Origin: Fremontodendron californicum
Taxonomy: Eukaryota; Streptophyta; Magnoliopsida; Malvales; Malvaceae
Direction of reading: 5' to 3'
DNA length: 64,000 nucleotides
NCBI GenBank assembly: GCA_030761205.1
Contig: JAULJL010000004.1
Coordinates: forward strand, 39,528,172-39,592,171
Positions 34,509-47,496 of this stretch are shown here, piece after piece. Below the pieces are notes generated by a model. It was given only the letters and a program-made list of their open reading frames with translations. It did not search any database and had not been told where the DNA came from. Within the stretch, counting starts at the first letter, position 1. Each line of letters opens with the position of its first letter. The position numbers and the translations under genes are program-made.

Positions 34509-37500
34509 CACTACAACCAAATTGGTTTTTAGTGGCGCAAATATAACGGCGTTTGATTTAAAAACGTCGCGGAATACCGTGTTTTTGAATACCCGGCGGC
34601 GTTTCTATAGAAAACGCCGGGAAGTTGTAAATTAGCGGCGTTTTATGTGTACAAACGCCGCTAAATCTGTACTAATTGCGGCGTTTGCATTATACAAACG
34701 CCGCTAAAGTATAATCAATTTTTATCAGTTTCTTAAAATTTCGCCAAAATTTGGGCCCCAAAATTTAGAGGCGAGACGCTGCGTTTAGGCTTTTGTTTAA
34801 ATATAAACGCCGCTAAATATTTCGATATAGCGGCGTTTGTAAATATAAACGCCGCTAATTATTTCGATATAGCAGCGTTTGGATAATAGAAACGCCGCTA
34901 TATTGATTCATTTATGGCTTAAGGCAAAACGATGTGTTTTACCTTGTAAAGTTGCGGCGTTTGTTGATACAAACACCGCTATTCTTTCTAATATGAAACC
35001 CTAAACCCCAATTCAGAAACCTAAACCGAGTCTCTCTCTCTCTCTCCCTCTATCTCTCACACATCTTCAAGCCGAAATAGTCATCTCCAAGCCGATTTTT
35101 CTCTCTTCATCTCGAAAATCATCATCTCGAAGCCGATTTGTCTCTATTCATCTCCAAATCGTCAAATCGTAAGTAATTCCAAAATTTGCTAATGAGTTTT
35201 TGTTTCTTTTTGTGATTCTGGTTTGTTGTTAGAATTAGTAATTCCAAAATTTTGCTGATGTTAGGCAAGATTGTGCCAAAGCTTTTATCAGCACTTAACG
35301 ACAACTACTCAGCATTGCCATAAAAGCAACAAGGTCAGTGCTGGTACTTCCAAATTCCCGATATTTGTCGAATGTAAAGGCCCTATCATGCTCTATATCT
35401 GTTTATAGGACTTTGTGTCATTTGGAAATTCTTTTTAACTAACTTAGAAGATTCAAAATGCGTGCTGATTTTTCTTCTTTTACTTCTTCAATTCTTTTGG
35501 GTGAATTTTGCTTCTAACTTTTTTGTTCACAGATTTCTTTTAGTACCCTAGGAATTTAAAGACAGTCAGGGTTTTGGATGGACTGTGAACTTCAAATAAT
35601 AAATTGATTTAAATTGAAGAAAGATTATCCTACATCTCAAGTTTCGTTGTATGTTCGTAGACTATGTTATGAATATTATCAAAGTTAATTGCACTATCTG
35701 AATCAGATTTGTTTTCTATTTCTTGTTCTGGTAAATAGGATGCTGTAAGCCTGCAACGCTAGATATATTATATGTTATTACAGTTTCTGCTTAATTTGAA
35801 CTTATTCTCCATTTTTATCGAACCTTGTGAGCCTGAGAGCTTTCACATAGTATTTTTCTACCAGAGATGATTGTTGGCAGAATTAGTGCAAAATCCATAT
35901 TTTCATAAACCATGTTAGGGTTCACCATAATGGTTACCCCATAATCTCATATTCACATATGAATACACACCAGTCAAACCCGTCAAGTCAGAAATTAACC
36001 CCTGATCTTCTTGCTGCCACCACAGTTTCCAGCAACTTTTTCTCTTCAATTCCAGCAATTTTTTATATTAAATCTCAATCAAACCAAATCCAATTCAATC
36101 ATTATCCCTAAATAAAACTGTTCATGTGTTTTATGGTTCAACTTTTTCTCTTCAATTCCAGCTTTTGCATCCTGCATGTATGAGAAAATGAGTGAAACAT
36201 ATCAAATTATCAATGTAAGCAAAATAGAGCAATGCATCTAATTGATGTATAAGCATCAACCTCAATCCACTTTATCAGTTTATCCTACCCTTGCCATTGA
36301 ATGTAATATTAACATAGTCAAATACCTTCACATCTGAAGAAAAATTTGTAACGGTTTTCTCATAGCCTGCTTTTTTTAAATGGAAATTCATCCACTTTAG
36401 TAGAAGTTTCTCAGGAGCTAACCCCATAAGTTCCTCAACATCCTGCAAGTTACAATAATTTAAAGGGAAACAACCAGTCCATTTGTTTAAAACATGTTTA
36501 TTTCATGAATTTATTCTTAATTAAACACCAATCACATAGAACAAGAAGAGAAGCCCAATATCAGGCTGCTGAGGATTCTATAAAAAGCTTAGCTAGTAAT
36601 ATGTCTTCCTTTTTTTTTATTGTTATCTACAAGTATGTTGCGCCATATATCTGAATTCGGCGGGTTAAGATCCCCTCTAATATTTTTTTAGAGTAATAAT
36701 AATCAATGCACTCGAGCAAAACTTAGAAGTAATCTTACACCTCAATCTTTGCTTTACTGAACTTTGTGATATAAACTGGATACAAAGAGGGTAGACAGTG
36801 AAAGACAACTACTTCGAAGAATACTACATTTTCCAGTAGTAAGAGTAATGCATTTTGCTTTTTTTCCCCTTTAAATTATGTATTAGGCCAATGTATTTCC
36901 AATCCAAATACACATATTTGGATTGGAAATGCTATCATTTTCAAAGACTTTTTCACTATGCCAAGTAGTTTATTAAATTCTATTTGTATGATCCCATGAT
37001 ATCCTTATTAAATTCTATTTGTATGATTTATAGGCAGATTTAACTCTAAGTTGTTGGTCAAGTGCTAATGATGTAATTTGATTAAAAAGGTATTTGGCAC
37101 AAAAATGGATAAGAGTTGGATGCAAAAGTCGAGACTAAGTCAAGAGTACGAAGATGGAGTACATAGTTTTCTCGATTTCGCTTTTAAGAACGCAAGCGAA
37201 GATAATAAGATATTATGTCCTTGTTCGAGGTGTGCCAATATTGATTGGCATATGCGTGGAGTTGTTTTCGAACATTTGATTTGTGAAGGATTTCTCCCGG
37301 GTTACAGACAATGGTTTTTTCATGGAGAGTCCGCAACTTCTAGGTCATCTTCTAGAGTTCGTCCAAGTAATTCTAACAATCAACATCAGTCTATTAGACA
37401 AGATGACATGGAAGGCATGTTGCGAGATGCATTTAACATGCGTAACCATAGTTTGTGCACATCTTCACCAGAAGTTCCTGGAGGGAATGATGGGTTCAAT

Positions 37501-39455
37501 GACTTTGCTGAAACGGGAAGAGGTATGGGTGATCAGGAACCCAATGGAGAAGCGGCAAAGTTTTATAAGTTGCTTGATGATATGAATGAAGAACTTTACG
37601 AGGGATCTAAGCATACAAGATTGTCTTTCTGTTGATCATCGAAACTAACTTTGTACAACTTCTCCGTTTCAGTCACGATTTTCTTTGCAGATTCCCACAT
37701 CATTTGTTATGAAATCATTGGGGAAAAAATGGAAAGACTTTAAGCATGAGTTGAAGAAAAAGTATTATGATCAAAATACTGATCCTAATGTATTACTACG
37801 AACCATACCGCGTGGTGTGATTATGTGGCAGTATGAGAGACTGGTTAGATTCTGGTATTCAAAAAAAGGAGAGGTATCATTTATAATTTATTTTGGTCAT
37901 TTACTTATAGTACTTGATATAATACAATTGTATGGAATATGTATACATTAATAACGTGCTTTGTCTAATGTACAGGAACGAGAAAAGATAGGGGTAAGCA
38001 GTAGACAACAACAGAAATACAGTCACACCAGTGGTTCAAAAAGTTTTGCCAGAAAAGCTAATGAAAAAGTAAGTTTACATTCATAATCTATTAATATATT
38101 AGTTCTCAATTCTTTTAATACAATTTAGTATTAATTATTATTGTTTTGTAGGAAATTGAGCGGGGTGGAAAAATTGGACGAGTTGAACTGTTTCAGTTAA
38201 CTCATACTAAGAAGGATGGATCCTATTTGAACATCGAGACTCTGGAAATTGTGGTATATTTTCTTCAAACTTGTTTTCATTTACAAATATATTTTACAAA
38301 AGATTTTAATAATTTTATTGTTTTATAGGAGAAAGCTCGAAATAAAATTGCTGAGTATCAAGTCGGAGCATCAGATGGGTCATCAGCGAATATGCAAGAT
38401 GTCGAGAATCAAATATTCACTGAAGTAGCTGGAAAAGAACGATATGGACGGGTTCGAGGTGTCGGAATGGGTCCGACACCATCTAGCTACTATGGACTTG
38501 GTTCTCAGCGGTTTACTGCTTCTTCTTCACAAAACTCCAGTGCATATGAAGTTTAGATGCTGAGAGAAGAAATGCAAAATATGAATAAACGTTTTGAGGA
38601 GAGGGAAGCAGAGAGACAAGCTCAGAAAGAAGAACAGGATAGACGATATCAGGAGCTGCAGACACAGTTTCAGTCGTTAATGAATTTAGTGCAGCAAAAG
38701 AATTTAGGAGGCTCATCCACTTCAGATTAAAAAATTTGTTAGTGGTTTTGATGTGTTGGATAATACATTCCTTGTATGGTTGATATTAAATATATTTTTA
38801 TATTATATTTTTTTTTATAATTTGTGTTGTTTGTGTATTATTCGACATTTTTGTAATTAGTAATTTTATCAAATAATATTTTTGTATTTATATCAACTTT
38901 TTAAAGGAAATAAATAGTATTTTTTTTAAAAAAATATTATGCATTTATAGCGGCGTTTGAGGAAAAAACGCCGCTAAATACATAAATTTCTGCAAATATA
39001 GCGGCGTTTTCTGATAAGCAAACGCCGCTATATACATAAATTTCTGCAAATATAGCGGCATTTTCTGATCAGAAAACGCCGCAGCAAGCCAAAAGTTAGC
39101 GGCGTTTGTGATCAGAAAACGCCGCTAAAAGGCGGCACATAGCGGCGTTTTTTATTCCAAAACGCCGCTAAGAGCGAACACTTAGTGGCGTTTGAGAACA
39201 GAAAACGCCGATAAAGTTTCAAGTATTACCATTTTAGACGTTCAATTGTGGCGTTTATAAACGCCGCTAATGTACCTAAAAACGCCACTAATTTAACGGC
39301 GTTTATGGTGAAAACGCCACTAAATTTTCCGTCACTGTTTTTACCGGCGTTTGTAACGGCGTTTTTTAAAACGCCTCTAATTTTTTTCGCGGCGTTTATA
39401 AACGCCGCTATTCCTGAAAAAAAAACCGCCGCTGAAAGATCAATTTGCTGTAGTG
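34509..39455. mobile_element. CACTA (En/Spm) transposon, internally deleted
   Basis: Left end CACTACAACCAAATTG; right end CAATTTGCTGTAGTG, which reads CACTACAGCAAATTG in reverse. Both sides carry the 3-bp TSD ATG (34506-34508 and 39456-39458), as expected for CACTA elements. Both ends are filled with subterminal repeats of TAGCGGCGTTT and its complement, often paired as small palindromes: about ten units at 34553-34990 and more at 38948-39430. Inside is a gene that keeps the transposase-associated domain and a Transposase_24-like part but lacks the main catalytic transposase (see 37105-38730). The element is therefore probably non-autonomous. Length is 4947 bp. Confidence 0.95.
37105..38730 (+). 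pseudogene. CACTA transposon gene, catalytic part deleted
   Basis: From the ATG at 37105 the frame reads MDKSWMQKSRLSQEYEDGV, HSFLDFAF, ILCPCSRCANIDW and GFLPGYRQWFFHGE, the transposase-associated domain of plant CACTA proteins. It ends at a stop near 37635, just after FYKLLDDMNEELYEGSKHTR, where the large transposase domain should begin. After a short gap come exons of the second, TNP1/Transposase_24-like protein: 37691-37873 (FVMKSLGKKWKDFKHELKKK), 37976-38067, 38152-38253 and 38329-38730, with GT-AG borders. The last exon has an in-frame TAG at 38554-38556 before a coiled tail (MLREEMQNMNKRFEEREAER). The catalytic core is missing, so this copy should not move itself. Upstream start and splice choices are uncertain. 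Confidence 0.8.
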
Positions 39456-39458
39456 ATG

Positions 39459-40724
39459 ATAAGAAACTCTTCAACAGATTGTGACTACACTTGTAAAATT
39501 CAAAGTACTTTGTTGTAATTTAAAGTCTCTTGTTCATATATACTTCACTCCTTCAAGGTGACCCTCGTTTTCATAAAAAAAATAAATGCAACCTTCTCAT
39601 ATGTGTGTTGGGGACACTCCTAGAAACCATGTCTCCAAAATCTCCCTCTAATTCAACTATTTCAAAGGCACACGTGGTGGATGGGGGGCTTCACCTTATT
39701 TTTAAGGGTACATTTCCTTTGTTAAGGGTTAGTACTACTGCCCTTATCCATGGGGCTGTTTAATTGCTGCTGGCTGGCTGGCTGGCTGGCTTCATTGGAT
39801 TGTAATTGTGACATATTTGCAGCATCCAATGTGCATTGGATTGTAAATGTGAATGAGACACCGCCCTCCATTCTTTTCATTATTATTCTCTTTTTGAATA
39901 CCCTTTTCTTTTCTTTTTTTAACTTTGTTTAATTCAAAGTCAAGATTCAAAAAGATTACGCAGTAAAATTCAATTTCATTTTCCGTCATTAGTGTGTTTG
40001 ATTTTCATCAAACAGCCGCAAAAATGTCAATTTCCTGAATGGGTGTTGGGATACAAAGCACAAACAACATCATTCCGTTTTTGTTTTTGCGTGTGATTTG
40101 GATCATCCTTGCTTCGTCCGTTTAGACTAATTTTTGTGTTAATCTTGTTTTACTTTCACCTCTAATTACACTCCACCCTTAAAAAGTCATATTTCAATTA
40201 TGATTCATGATCATTGATCACCCACTAAATCAAATCCCAATCTCTATTATTAATATGCGTTAACGTTATCCGTTTTTATATGGGTTTTGCTAGTAAGTCT
40301 TTCTAATTCAATGATCTATCGAGAAAATTAAATTTGATAATTTTAAATAATATATAAGAAAAATAATTAAAACATGACACAATACGAAAAAATAATATGA
40401 ACATAATACGAATGCATTATCAAAATCTATATAATACGAATTATTAATATATCAAAATTCATGAAAATATATAACATTATAAAGACGATGGTAACATAAA
40501 AAACAATAATATGAATACGAGACTAATATCATCAGGTCTAATGAAAATGTTGTTTCTTAATTGGGCTTGAGTAAGCCCAATTTGAACCCTCTGAATCTCT
40601 GATGTATCCAACTATAAACAAAAAGAACCCAGATCTTTGTATTGGGTAAATGATGAAGTTCTGCTGGACCCATTATCCAATACAAAGCCCAGTTTGCACG
40701 TATGATAATGAAACCACTCATTTT
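39459..40724. other. Intergenic DNA between the CACTA element and the broken b' gene
   Basis: No gene supported. A GGCT tetranucleotide repeat lies at 39770-39789. About 40370-40520 resembles one unit of the 4331-4800 repeat (GACACAATACGAAAAAATAA, ATCAAAATCTATATAA). Confidence 0.55.
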
Positions 40725-41281
40725 TGTCCCAAGAAATTCTTAAAATCCCAAGAAATTCTATCACTTTCTTCCTCCACTCTCAAATCCATCTCCCTGTTAA
40801 CAGTCACCTCTTTATCCTTTGCCCCACCTTCTGTTGCTGAAGAAATAGAAAAGGCTGCTCTTTTTTACTTCAGCTTAACTCTTCCAATTATGATGGTTCA
40901 ATTCTTGCTTCTCATGTTTGGTCTTGATAAGATCTACTTTACCCCCACTTGGGAAATTCATGGATGAGAGAGATGCTGCCATAAAAGAGAAACTTGTCAG
41001 TGTTAAGGACACCTCTGAGGAAGTGAAGCAGCTTGATGAGCAAGCTGCAGCTATCATGAGAGCTGCAAGAGCTGAAATTTCAGCTGCTTTGAACACGATG
41101 AAGAAAGAGTCGCAGTTGGAAGTGGAGCAGAAACTGGGTGATGGAAGGAAGAAAGTTGAGGCTGAGTTACAGGAAGCTTTGGCTAATTTGGAGAAAACAG
41201 AAGGAAGAGACTATCAAGTCACTTGATTCCCAGATTGCTGCTCTCAGTCAGGAGATTGTGAAGAAGGTGCTTCCTCTCTAA
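40725..41281 (+). pseudogene. ATPG: ATP synthase chloroplast b' subunit, broken copy
   Basis: Similarity to plant CF0 subunit b' (subunit II; Arabidopsis At4g32260, PDE334) runs in order across three frames: a transit-peptide remnant (ILSLSSSTLKS, SLSFAPPSVAEEIEKAALF), a membrane segment (LTLPIMMVQFLLLM), the stalk (GKFMDERDAAIKEKL, EISAALNTMKKESQLEVEQK) and the end (LDSQIAALSQEIVKKVLPL). Frame is lost twice, by one extra C in the C-run at 40942-40946 and one extra A in the A-run at 41194-41197. Most of the transit peptide is also missing or unrecognisable. The intact protein anchors the ATP synthase stator in the thylakoid. Both breaks are in homopolymers, so assembly error is possible, but the degraded N-terminus favours a true pseudogene. 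It sits where synteny predicts the gene. Confidence 0.85.
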
Positions 41282-43140
41282 AATCAAATTCCCATTTTGT
41301 ATTTGGTTTTATTTTTAGTTTAAAATGTTTATATAATTTTGATATGTAATCATAAAATTGTGTACTCATTGAACTTATTTTTTATTCTTTTTGTTTCTTT
41401 TCTTTTATGGGTTTTAATTTTTGCATTCTTTTATAAGAAAATGGATGGGTGGAAGGAAGGAAGGAAAAGCACCAGTTTCTCAAATTCCAAACTTTTGGCA
41501 GATGATAGAAAGTTAGAAACTTCAAAAACTGAGATGGGGATATGTTGCTTTATATTTTGATATATAATTTTTTTCTAGTGATAAATCTTTTGACTGGTAG
41601 TTTAAATTCATCTATTGATCCATGAATGCGAGTCTAGCCCACTTGAATGATCGAAGACAATTTTGAAATCTTACAAATTTAAAGTATTCATCAAGGAACC
41701 AAAAGGAAATGCTTTAAATGTCAGAATCAAATCAACCACCTTTTGAAGCAAGCGAAATTGGCTTCTTTGAAGGGTCACTGCCTCACTGGGTCACGATACC
41801 AGTGATGCCATAGATAAAAAATGAACATTAAAAAACCATTGACCAGCGGAAGTTTAGGACGAAGCCGGGGAAAGCCATAATCAGCCAATGAATCTAGCAG
41901 AAAGGAACAGTTTCAGGGCTAATACTATTCTTTGATTCCTCTAGGCAAAAGGTTTATACTATTGGGTATCTAATTCCCACCCTAACAAGGACAAAGATAA
42001 CTCGGATACCTCAGAAAGAAAACGCCTCGCCCAATGCCAATTGCCTGCCAGTTGTTTGGGTTTTTAACTCCTATCAACATATCATACTATTATTATTTGA
42101 TAAAATAAATTATCGTGAAAGCAAAATAACTAACTGGTTTTTCCTTTTCACCTTACATGTTCTTTTAATAGATATATATATATATATATATATAAATTAG
42201 TAATCAAATTTCTAAAAAAAAAAAGATGAAAAAAAGAAACCAATGTGAGAAATAATTTAACTTGTTGATATAAAGTTATATTTTTTGTTTTTAAACTTAT
42301 TAAAGTTGATTTCAAAACAAATTTTCAAATTAAATAAAAAAAAAATTTATTTGATTCACAACTTATAAATTTTAACATAAACTATTACAGAAATTTATAG
42401 AGTTATATGTCATTTTCATTTAAACAAACAAAAACAACAGTAAAAAAAAGTTTATTAATCATGATAGTATTAATAATAATAAAAATAAAATCTCAAATTG
42501 AAGCTTAATATTTATCAAACTACAGGCTAAATAATAAATGAATTTTGCTAATTAGTGTTCTTAAAATAAATTTTAAGGTTAATTATCATAAATAATAATA
42601 ATATATTAAATATAATAATTGATGATTTTATTTATTATTTTTAATGTATTAGATAAAAATATTATTATATGGGTATTTATAGATATCAATTAAAAATTAT
42701 TTTATTATCATTTTAAGAATTTTTTTTATATTTAATATATTAATTTTATTAAATTCAAAAAATAATATATTAAAATATATATTTTTTATAAATATCACAT
42801 TAATAGATATTAAATAATAATAATATTTTTTATTATATATTAATTTAAAAAAATGCCTTTAGAAAACCCAAGTAAATTATCCACGTTGGGCCACATTCAT
42901 GGATTTTGTTATATCTCTCATTTTAGATTCCAATTTCGAAAGCAACAGTTTCTTTCTTCTGCAACTTCTCTCTCTCTCTCTTTCTTTCCCACACTCTTCA
43001 CTTTCCTTTCATTTTTCCCTCTAATTATTTGTCAGTTTTCAGCTTCAAATATCTAAAAAATCCTCACTTTTTTCAATTATTTTTCATTCTTTTTTTCCAT
43101 CTTAATTCGTCGATCTCTCAAAACTCTCCTCTTTCAACTG
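41282..43140. other. Intergenic DNA with MITE remnants
   Basis: No gene supported. Family A (about 42537-42665, TTTTGCTAATTAGTGTTCTT) is directly followed by family B (about 42665-42830). An AT microsatellite lies at 42173-42194. A CT-rich stretch at 42968-42983 may be part of the KOC1 leader. Confidence 0.55.
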
Positions 43141-43656
43141 TTCTCTTTTTAGAAGCCGATCGAATTTGGTCTGAGGTAAGTTCTCGTACTATAAAACTTT
43201 TCTGTCTAAAATCTAAATATGATAAGTGTAATGTTTTCCATCTTCCTCATCTCCTTTTATTATTATTATTTTTATTTTTGGATTCTCTTAGGAAATGAAA
43301 GCGACTTTTCTTCAGTAGATTCCTCGTGTAAAGGGAAAACATGAATGAATATAAAGTAAGAACAAAATAAAAAAGTTTGATCAGAATAGTCATGTTTAAA
43401 TATTATTTATTTTCTGATTCCTTTGCTACTTGCAAAGACAGATTTTTTACTAATAATTGAAAAAAAAAAAGATCAATTTATTCTTTATTGTGGATTATCA
43501 TAAACAAGACCCATTACATATTACTCTTCTTTAAGATCCTATTTGATGCTCTGTGAATTCATGGTTTTAATATCAGTTAGCATTTTTTTTTTTATGTTTT
43601 TCCTTTGATGGGTATTTTGTAAAGATGTCTTTTTTTTTTTTTTTTGGGTTGAAGGA
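43141..43656 (+). promoter_or_regulatory. Probable 5' UTR intron of the KOC1-type gene
   Basis: A CT-rich leader ends with a good donor (TCTGAG then GTAAGT at 43175). The first clear acceptor (GGGTTGAAG) is immediately before the start codon at 43657. A leader intron is inferred; no transcript was available. Confidence 0.5.
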
Positions 43657-45993
43657 ATGGCTGGGAAAGTTGTCAACGCTCTGTCCGCCAGTTTCTCTGA
43701 GTATGAGTTTCTTGAAGGTGATGATGACCAACTTAGAACCATGGTTGCAGCTTCGAATCAGAGAATCCCATGGATTGACCCTTCAATATTGAAACTTAGG
43801 CATAGAATTGGAAGGGGACCTTTTGGCGATGTTTGGTTAGCAACTTATCATCGTTCGACTAAAGATTATGATCAGTACTATGAAGTTGCCATCAAGATGT
43901 TGCATCCAATTAAGCAAGATGACATGAGGACTTTTTTGGATAAGTTTGATGATTTATTTTCTAAGTGCCAAGGTGTGAATAATATTTGTTCTTTTCAGGG
44001 AATTTCTATTATAAGTGGAAAGGTGCGTGTTGCAGCTAATATAGATGATTTTGATTCGCTAGATGACAGTTGATTATCTTGCAAAGAAATGATTTTTTTT
44101 TTTTTTTTCGCCTGCAGATTTGTATTGTTATGAAGTTTTATGAGGGATCAATTGGGGATAAAATGACTCGCCTTGAAGGAGGAAAGCTCTCATTGCCTTA
44201 TGTTTTGAGGTGATGTACTCAATAGATGGAAGATTATGTCTTTTTCTCTTTCTTGTTAATACTTAAGGTAGCAACGAGTTGTTAATTTTACGTTTACTGC
44301 ATCTAATGTTTGCAGGTATGGGATCAATTTGGCGAAAGGAATTTTGGAATTGCACTCAAAAGGGATCTTGGTTCTTAACCTTAAACCTTTTAACTTTCTT
44401 CTTGATGAAACTGACCAAGCAGTTGTAGGGGATATTGGTATTCCATATCTACTCCTGGGAATTAGATTGCCCAGCTCAGATATGGCACACAGGCTTGGAA
44501 CGCCCAATTACATGGCTCCAGAGCAGTGGCAACCAGAAATAAGAGGTCCAATATCATTTGAGACTGATTCATGGGGATTCGCATGCAGCATTGTGGAGAT
44601 GCTCACTGGCATTGCTCCTTGGCATGGGAAATCGGCTGATGAAATTTATGACCTGGTTGTCAGAAAACAGGAGAAACCACTTATTCCAAGTGGTCTTCCT
44701 CCTCTAGTTGAGAAAATTCTTCTTGGCTGCTTTGAGTATGACTTTAGAAGTCGTCCTTTAATGAAAGACATATTGCATGTGTTTAACAGGTAGGTCTCTT
44801 CTATGTATATATAGTAGTTTAAGATATAAATAAAGCCCGTTCTTTGTATATTCCACTCTTCCCATTCCTTCTGTATTGTGATGTATAATATGCAGTTAAA
44901 ATGTTGTGCAATTGGAAATTTATTAAAGCTTCCCATGTAACAACAATTTTAAATGACAGTGTCGTGTGTTCTTGTACTTTTTCCTTTTAATCTACTTGCT
45001 TAATATCTTTGGCTAATCACAACTCACAACCACATTTTCAGCTCAGAGATTGGAGGTGAAGATGATGGGCGTTGGACAGCTCTTGGGAGCACAACAGTAT
45101 CAGACAAAAAAAGTAGCATCACTGGCTACACAGAGTGGTTTCTTTCAAAGGATTGTTTGCAAGTGGGTGACATAGTGCGTTCCAGAAAGCCACCTAACTC
45201 CTGCAAACCTGAAAATATGGATGTCCCAGAAGGAAATGTGGTTGGTTTAGAACATAGCACAGATCGAGATGGTTTTGTTTTGGTGAGGGTTCATGGCATT
45301 CACGATCCATTAAGAGTTAATGTTTCAACACTAGAGAGGGTCACTCTTGGCTTAGCAGCTGGGGACTGGGTACGTTTGAAGGAGGAAGACAAAAGGCACT
45401 CACCAGTAGGTATTCTTCATTCCATTGACCGTGATGGAAGTGTTGCTGTTGGGTTTATAGGGTTGGAAACTCTTTGGAAGGGAAGTTCTTCAGAGTTTCA
45501 GATGGCGGAATCTTGCTGCATCGGTCAGTTTATTAGGCTGAAATCTAATGTGCTTAGCCCGCGCTTTGTTTGGCCTCGCAAAAGAGGAGGTATTTGGGCT
45601 ACTGGGAAAATTTGCTGGATCCTGCCAAATGGATGCCTTGTTGTCGAGTTCCCGGGCAGATTAACATTCGGAGAGGAATTCGGCAAATTTTTGGCTGATC
45701 CAGCTGAAGTGGAAGTGATCTCCTTTAAGAATTGTCCAGGAGTGATGAAAAAGTATCAACATCTTGAGGATTTTCACTGGGCTGTGAGGCCACTTCTAGT
45801 TGCATTGGGTCTATTTACAGCAATGAAGGTGGGATTTTTTGTTGGAAAGAGAATTGGGAGGTCAAAGGTGAAGCAACAGAGCAGTGTAATTCATAATGAT
45901 GTCCAACATATGGATGGCCAGATTGCTGGCAACCCAGCATGGATTCCACCACCTGTGGCAAATATTCTTTTCAGGGAAGGTGCTGCTCGGTAG
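43657..45993 (+). CDS. KOC1: Chloroplast outer-envelope protein kinase, KOC1 type
   Basis: Four exons join in frame: 43657-44022, 44118-44209, 44316-44789 and 45042-45993; 627 residues. The kinase domain has a glycine-rich loop (IGRGPFGDVW, residues 51-60), the ATP-binding lysine in VAIK (residue 80) and NYMAPEQW. The catalytic loop reads LVLNLKPFNFLL, with Asn174 where the HRD aspartate normally is, and DFG is DIG (192-194). After the kinase come repeats of the KEG/MIB-HERC2-like type (LQVGDIVRSRK, AAGDWVRLKEED, GQFIRLKS), then a hydrophobic span near residues 560-580 (RPLLVALGLFTAMKVGFFVG) and a short tail. This matches Arabidopsis At4g32250, described as KOC1, a kinase at the outer envelope that supports plastid protein import. 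The variant catalytic loop appears to be a family trait. The gene looks intact. Confidence 0.9.
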
Positions 45994-46436
45994 TTTCCTG
46001 ACTCAGTTCATATACCAGGAGGCATCTTACTAACTCAGTTGAGTTGCAGTAGGAAACTGTTTCTACTGTAAATGGGTATTTACCTCAACATCTTATTCTA
46101 AACATCTTAATTATCTTTACCTTAAATCCTTATATGCTAAGGTGTGTATATTTTAGTGCATAGTCTCTTTGCTCTTTAAAGAAATAAATGGCGCATTTTA
46201 AGTGATACTACGAACAATTGCATTTTCATTGTTGCCTGATAATAAAAGGGAGCTCAAATATCTTGTATTTGCAAAAGAATAAATAGGTTTCACATACATA
46301 ATTAATGGTAGAACAAGCGGGCAACTAACCTACGCACCAAAATTTGGCTTAGATGAACAGGCCACCTCCTAATCCCGCTCTATAACTGAAAGCCAAAAAA
46401 AGGTCAGCTATCTATATACACAATCCAGTTAGGAGC
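45994..46436. other. Spacer between convergent genes
   Basis: Holds the 3' ends of KOC1 (plus) and the PII1-type gene (minus). Nothing else seen. Confidence 0.6.
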
Positions 46437-47193
46437 TCAACTTTGCACACCAACAATTCCAGCATCTTTCACCAGCTGCTCTGTCAAAGCTGAAAGCCTG
46501 GTTACTCCTGTTTTAACCTCAGTGAAGCATTCATTGTTTTCAATCATGCTAATCATAGGATCAGAACTACTTTGCAGGAAGATACTGGACTCAGAATCAG
46601 CCTCAACACTCATGCTAGCTTTATTCAAGATTTTCCAGCTCATTTCGGCTACTTTTTGAAGAGCGCTAGTGGCAGCTTCAACTTCCAGTTGAACTGCCTC
46701 AAGTTGAAGCTTCTCAATAGCTAAGTCACCAACACTTTTCTCCCCAATTCTCTCTTGTGCCAAAGCATAAAGCTTACTTAGATCATTGGCATCTTCAACC
46801 ATTTCTTCCTTTAGCCTTTGCAGTTCTTTTTGCCTTGCCTCCAACCTCCCAAAAACCATTTTGAGCTCCTCATCTTTTATTGTGAGAGCCCTCTGTGCAG
46901 CAAGAACTTCCATTTCTTTAACTTTTAAGCTCTCTTTGGTGAATTTGAGTTTTGTTTCAAGCTGTTTTTTCTGCAGTCTGAAATCATTAGAAGGCCTATC
47001 TACCAGCTGATGCACTAATTCATGGCCCACATCATCAACAGGCCTCAGCACATTATTATCTTCATCCTTAACAGAGATAACTAGTCTCTTCGCGAGTTGA
47101 TCTTTTTATTTTAATATAGCCAAAAAAAAATTTATTTACTAAAATATTGTTTTTTTTTAGATTAATTCTCAAAATACGCTTTTTTTTAATCAC

Positions 47194-47296
47194 TTGGGAA
47201 ATCGCCATGGCCCATGGCGATTTCCCAACTGAAATTTTTAATTTTTTTTAAAATACCAGTTGGGAAATCGCCATGTGCCATAGCGATTTCCCAACT
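47194..47296. repeat. Two GCCATGGC hairpins in the left arm of the foldback element
   Basis: 47194-47228 is a 35-nt palindrome with 17-bp arms (TTGGGAAATCGCCATGG) around a single central base. 47258-47296 is a near-palindrome of the same type with two mismatched bases near its centre. Matching copies lie in the right arm at 49406-49444 and 49471-49504; the last is shortened. Confidence 0.9.
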
Positions 47297-47496
47297 AAAA
47301 TTTTCAAATTTTTCTTTTTTTTCCCAAGGTAATTTTTTTTTAATTCTTTTAATAAATAATAAAAATTATATAATTTAAAATTTTAAAATTTTAAAATTTT
47401 AAAAAATAAAAATTTAATAATTTTAATATATAATTTTTATCCTATGGTGGTAGAAGTGTCCATGGGCCGGGTCGGGCCCATGTATGGTATCAACAC

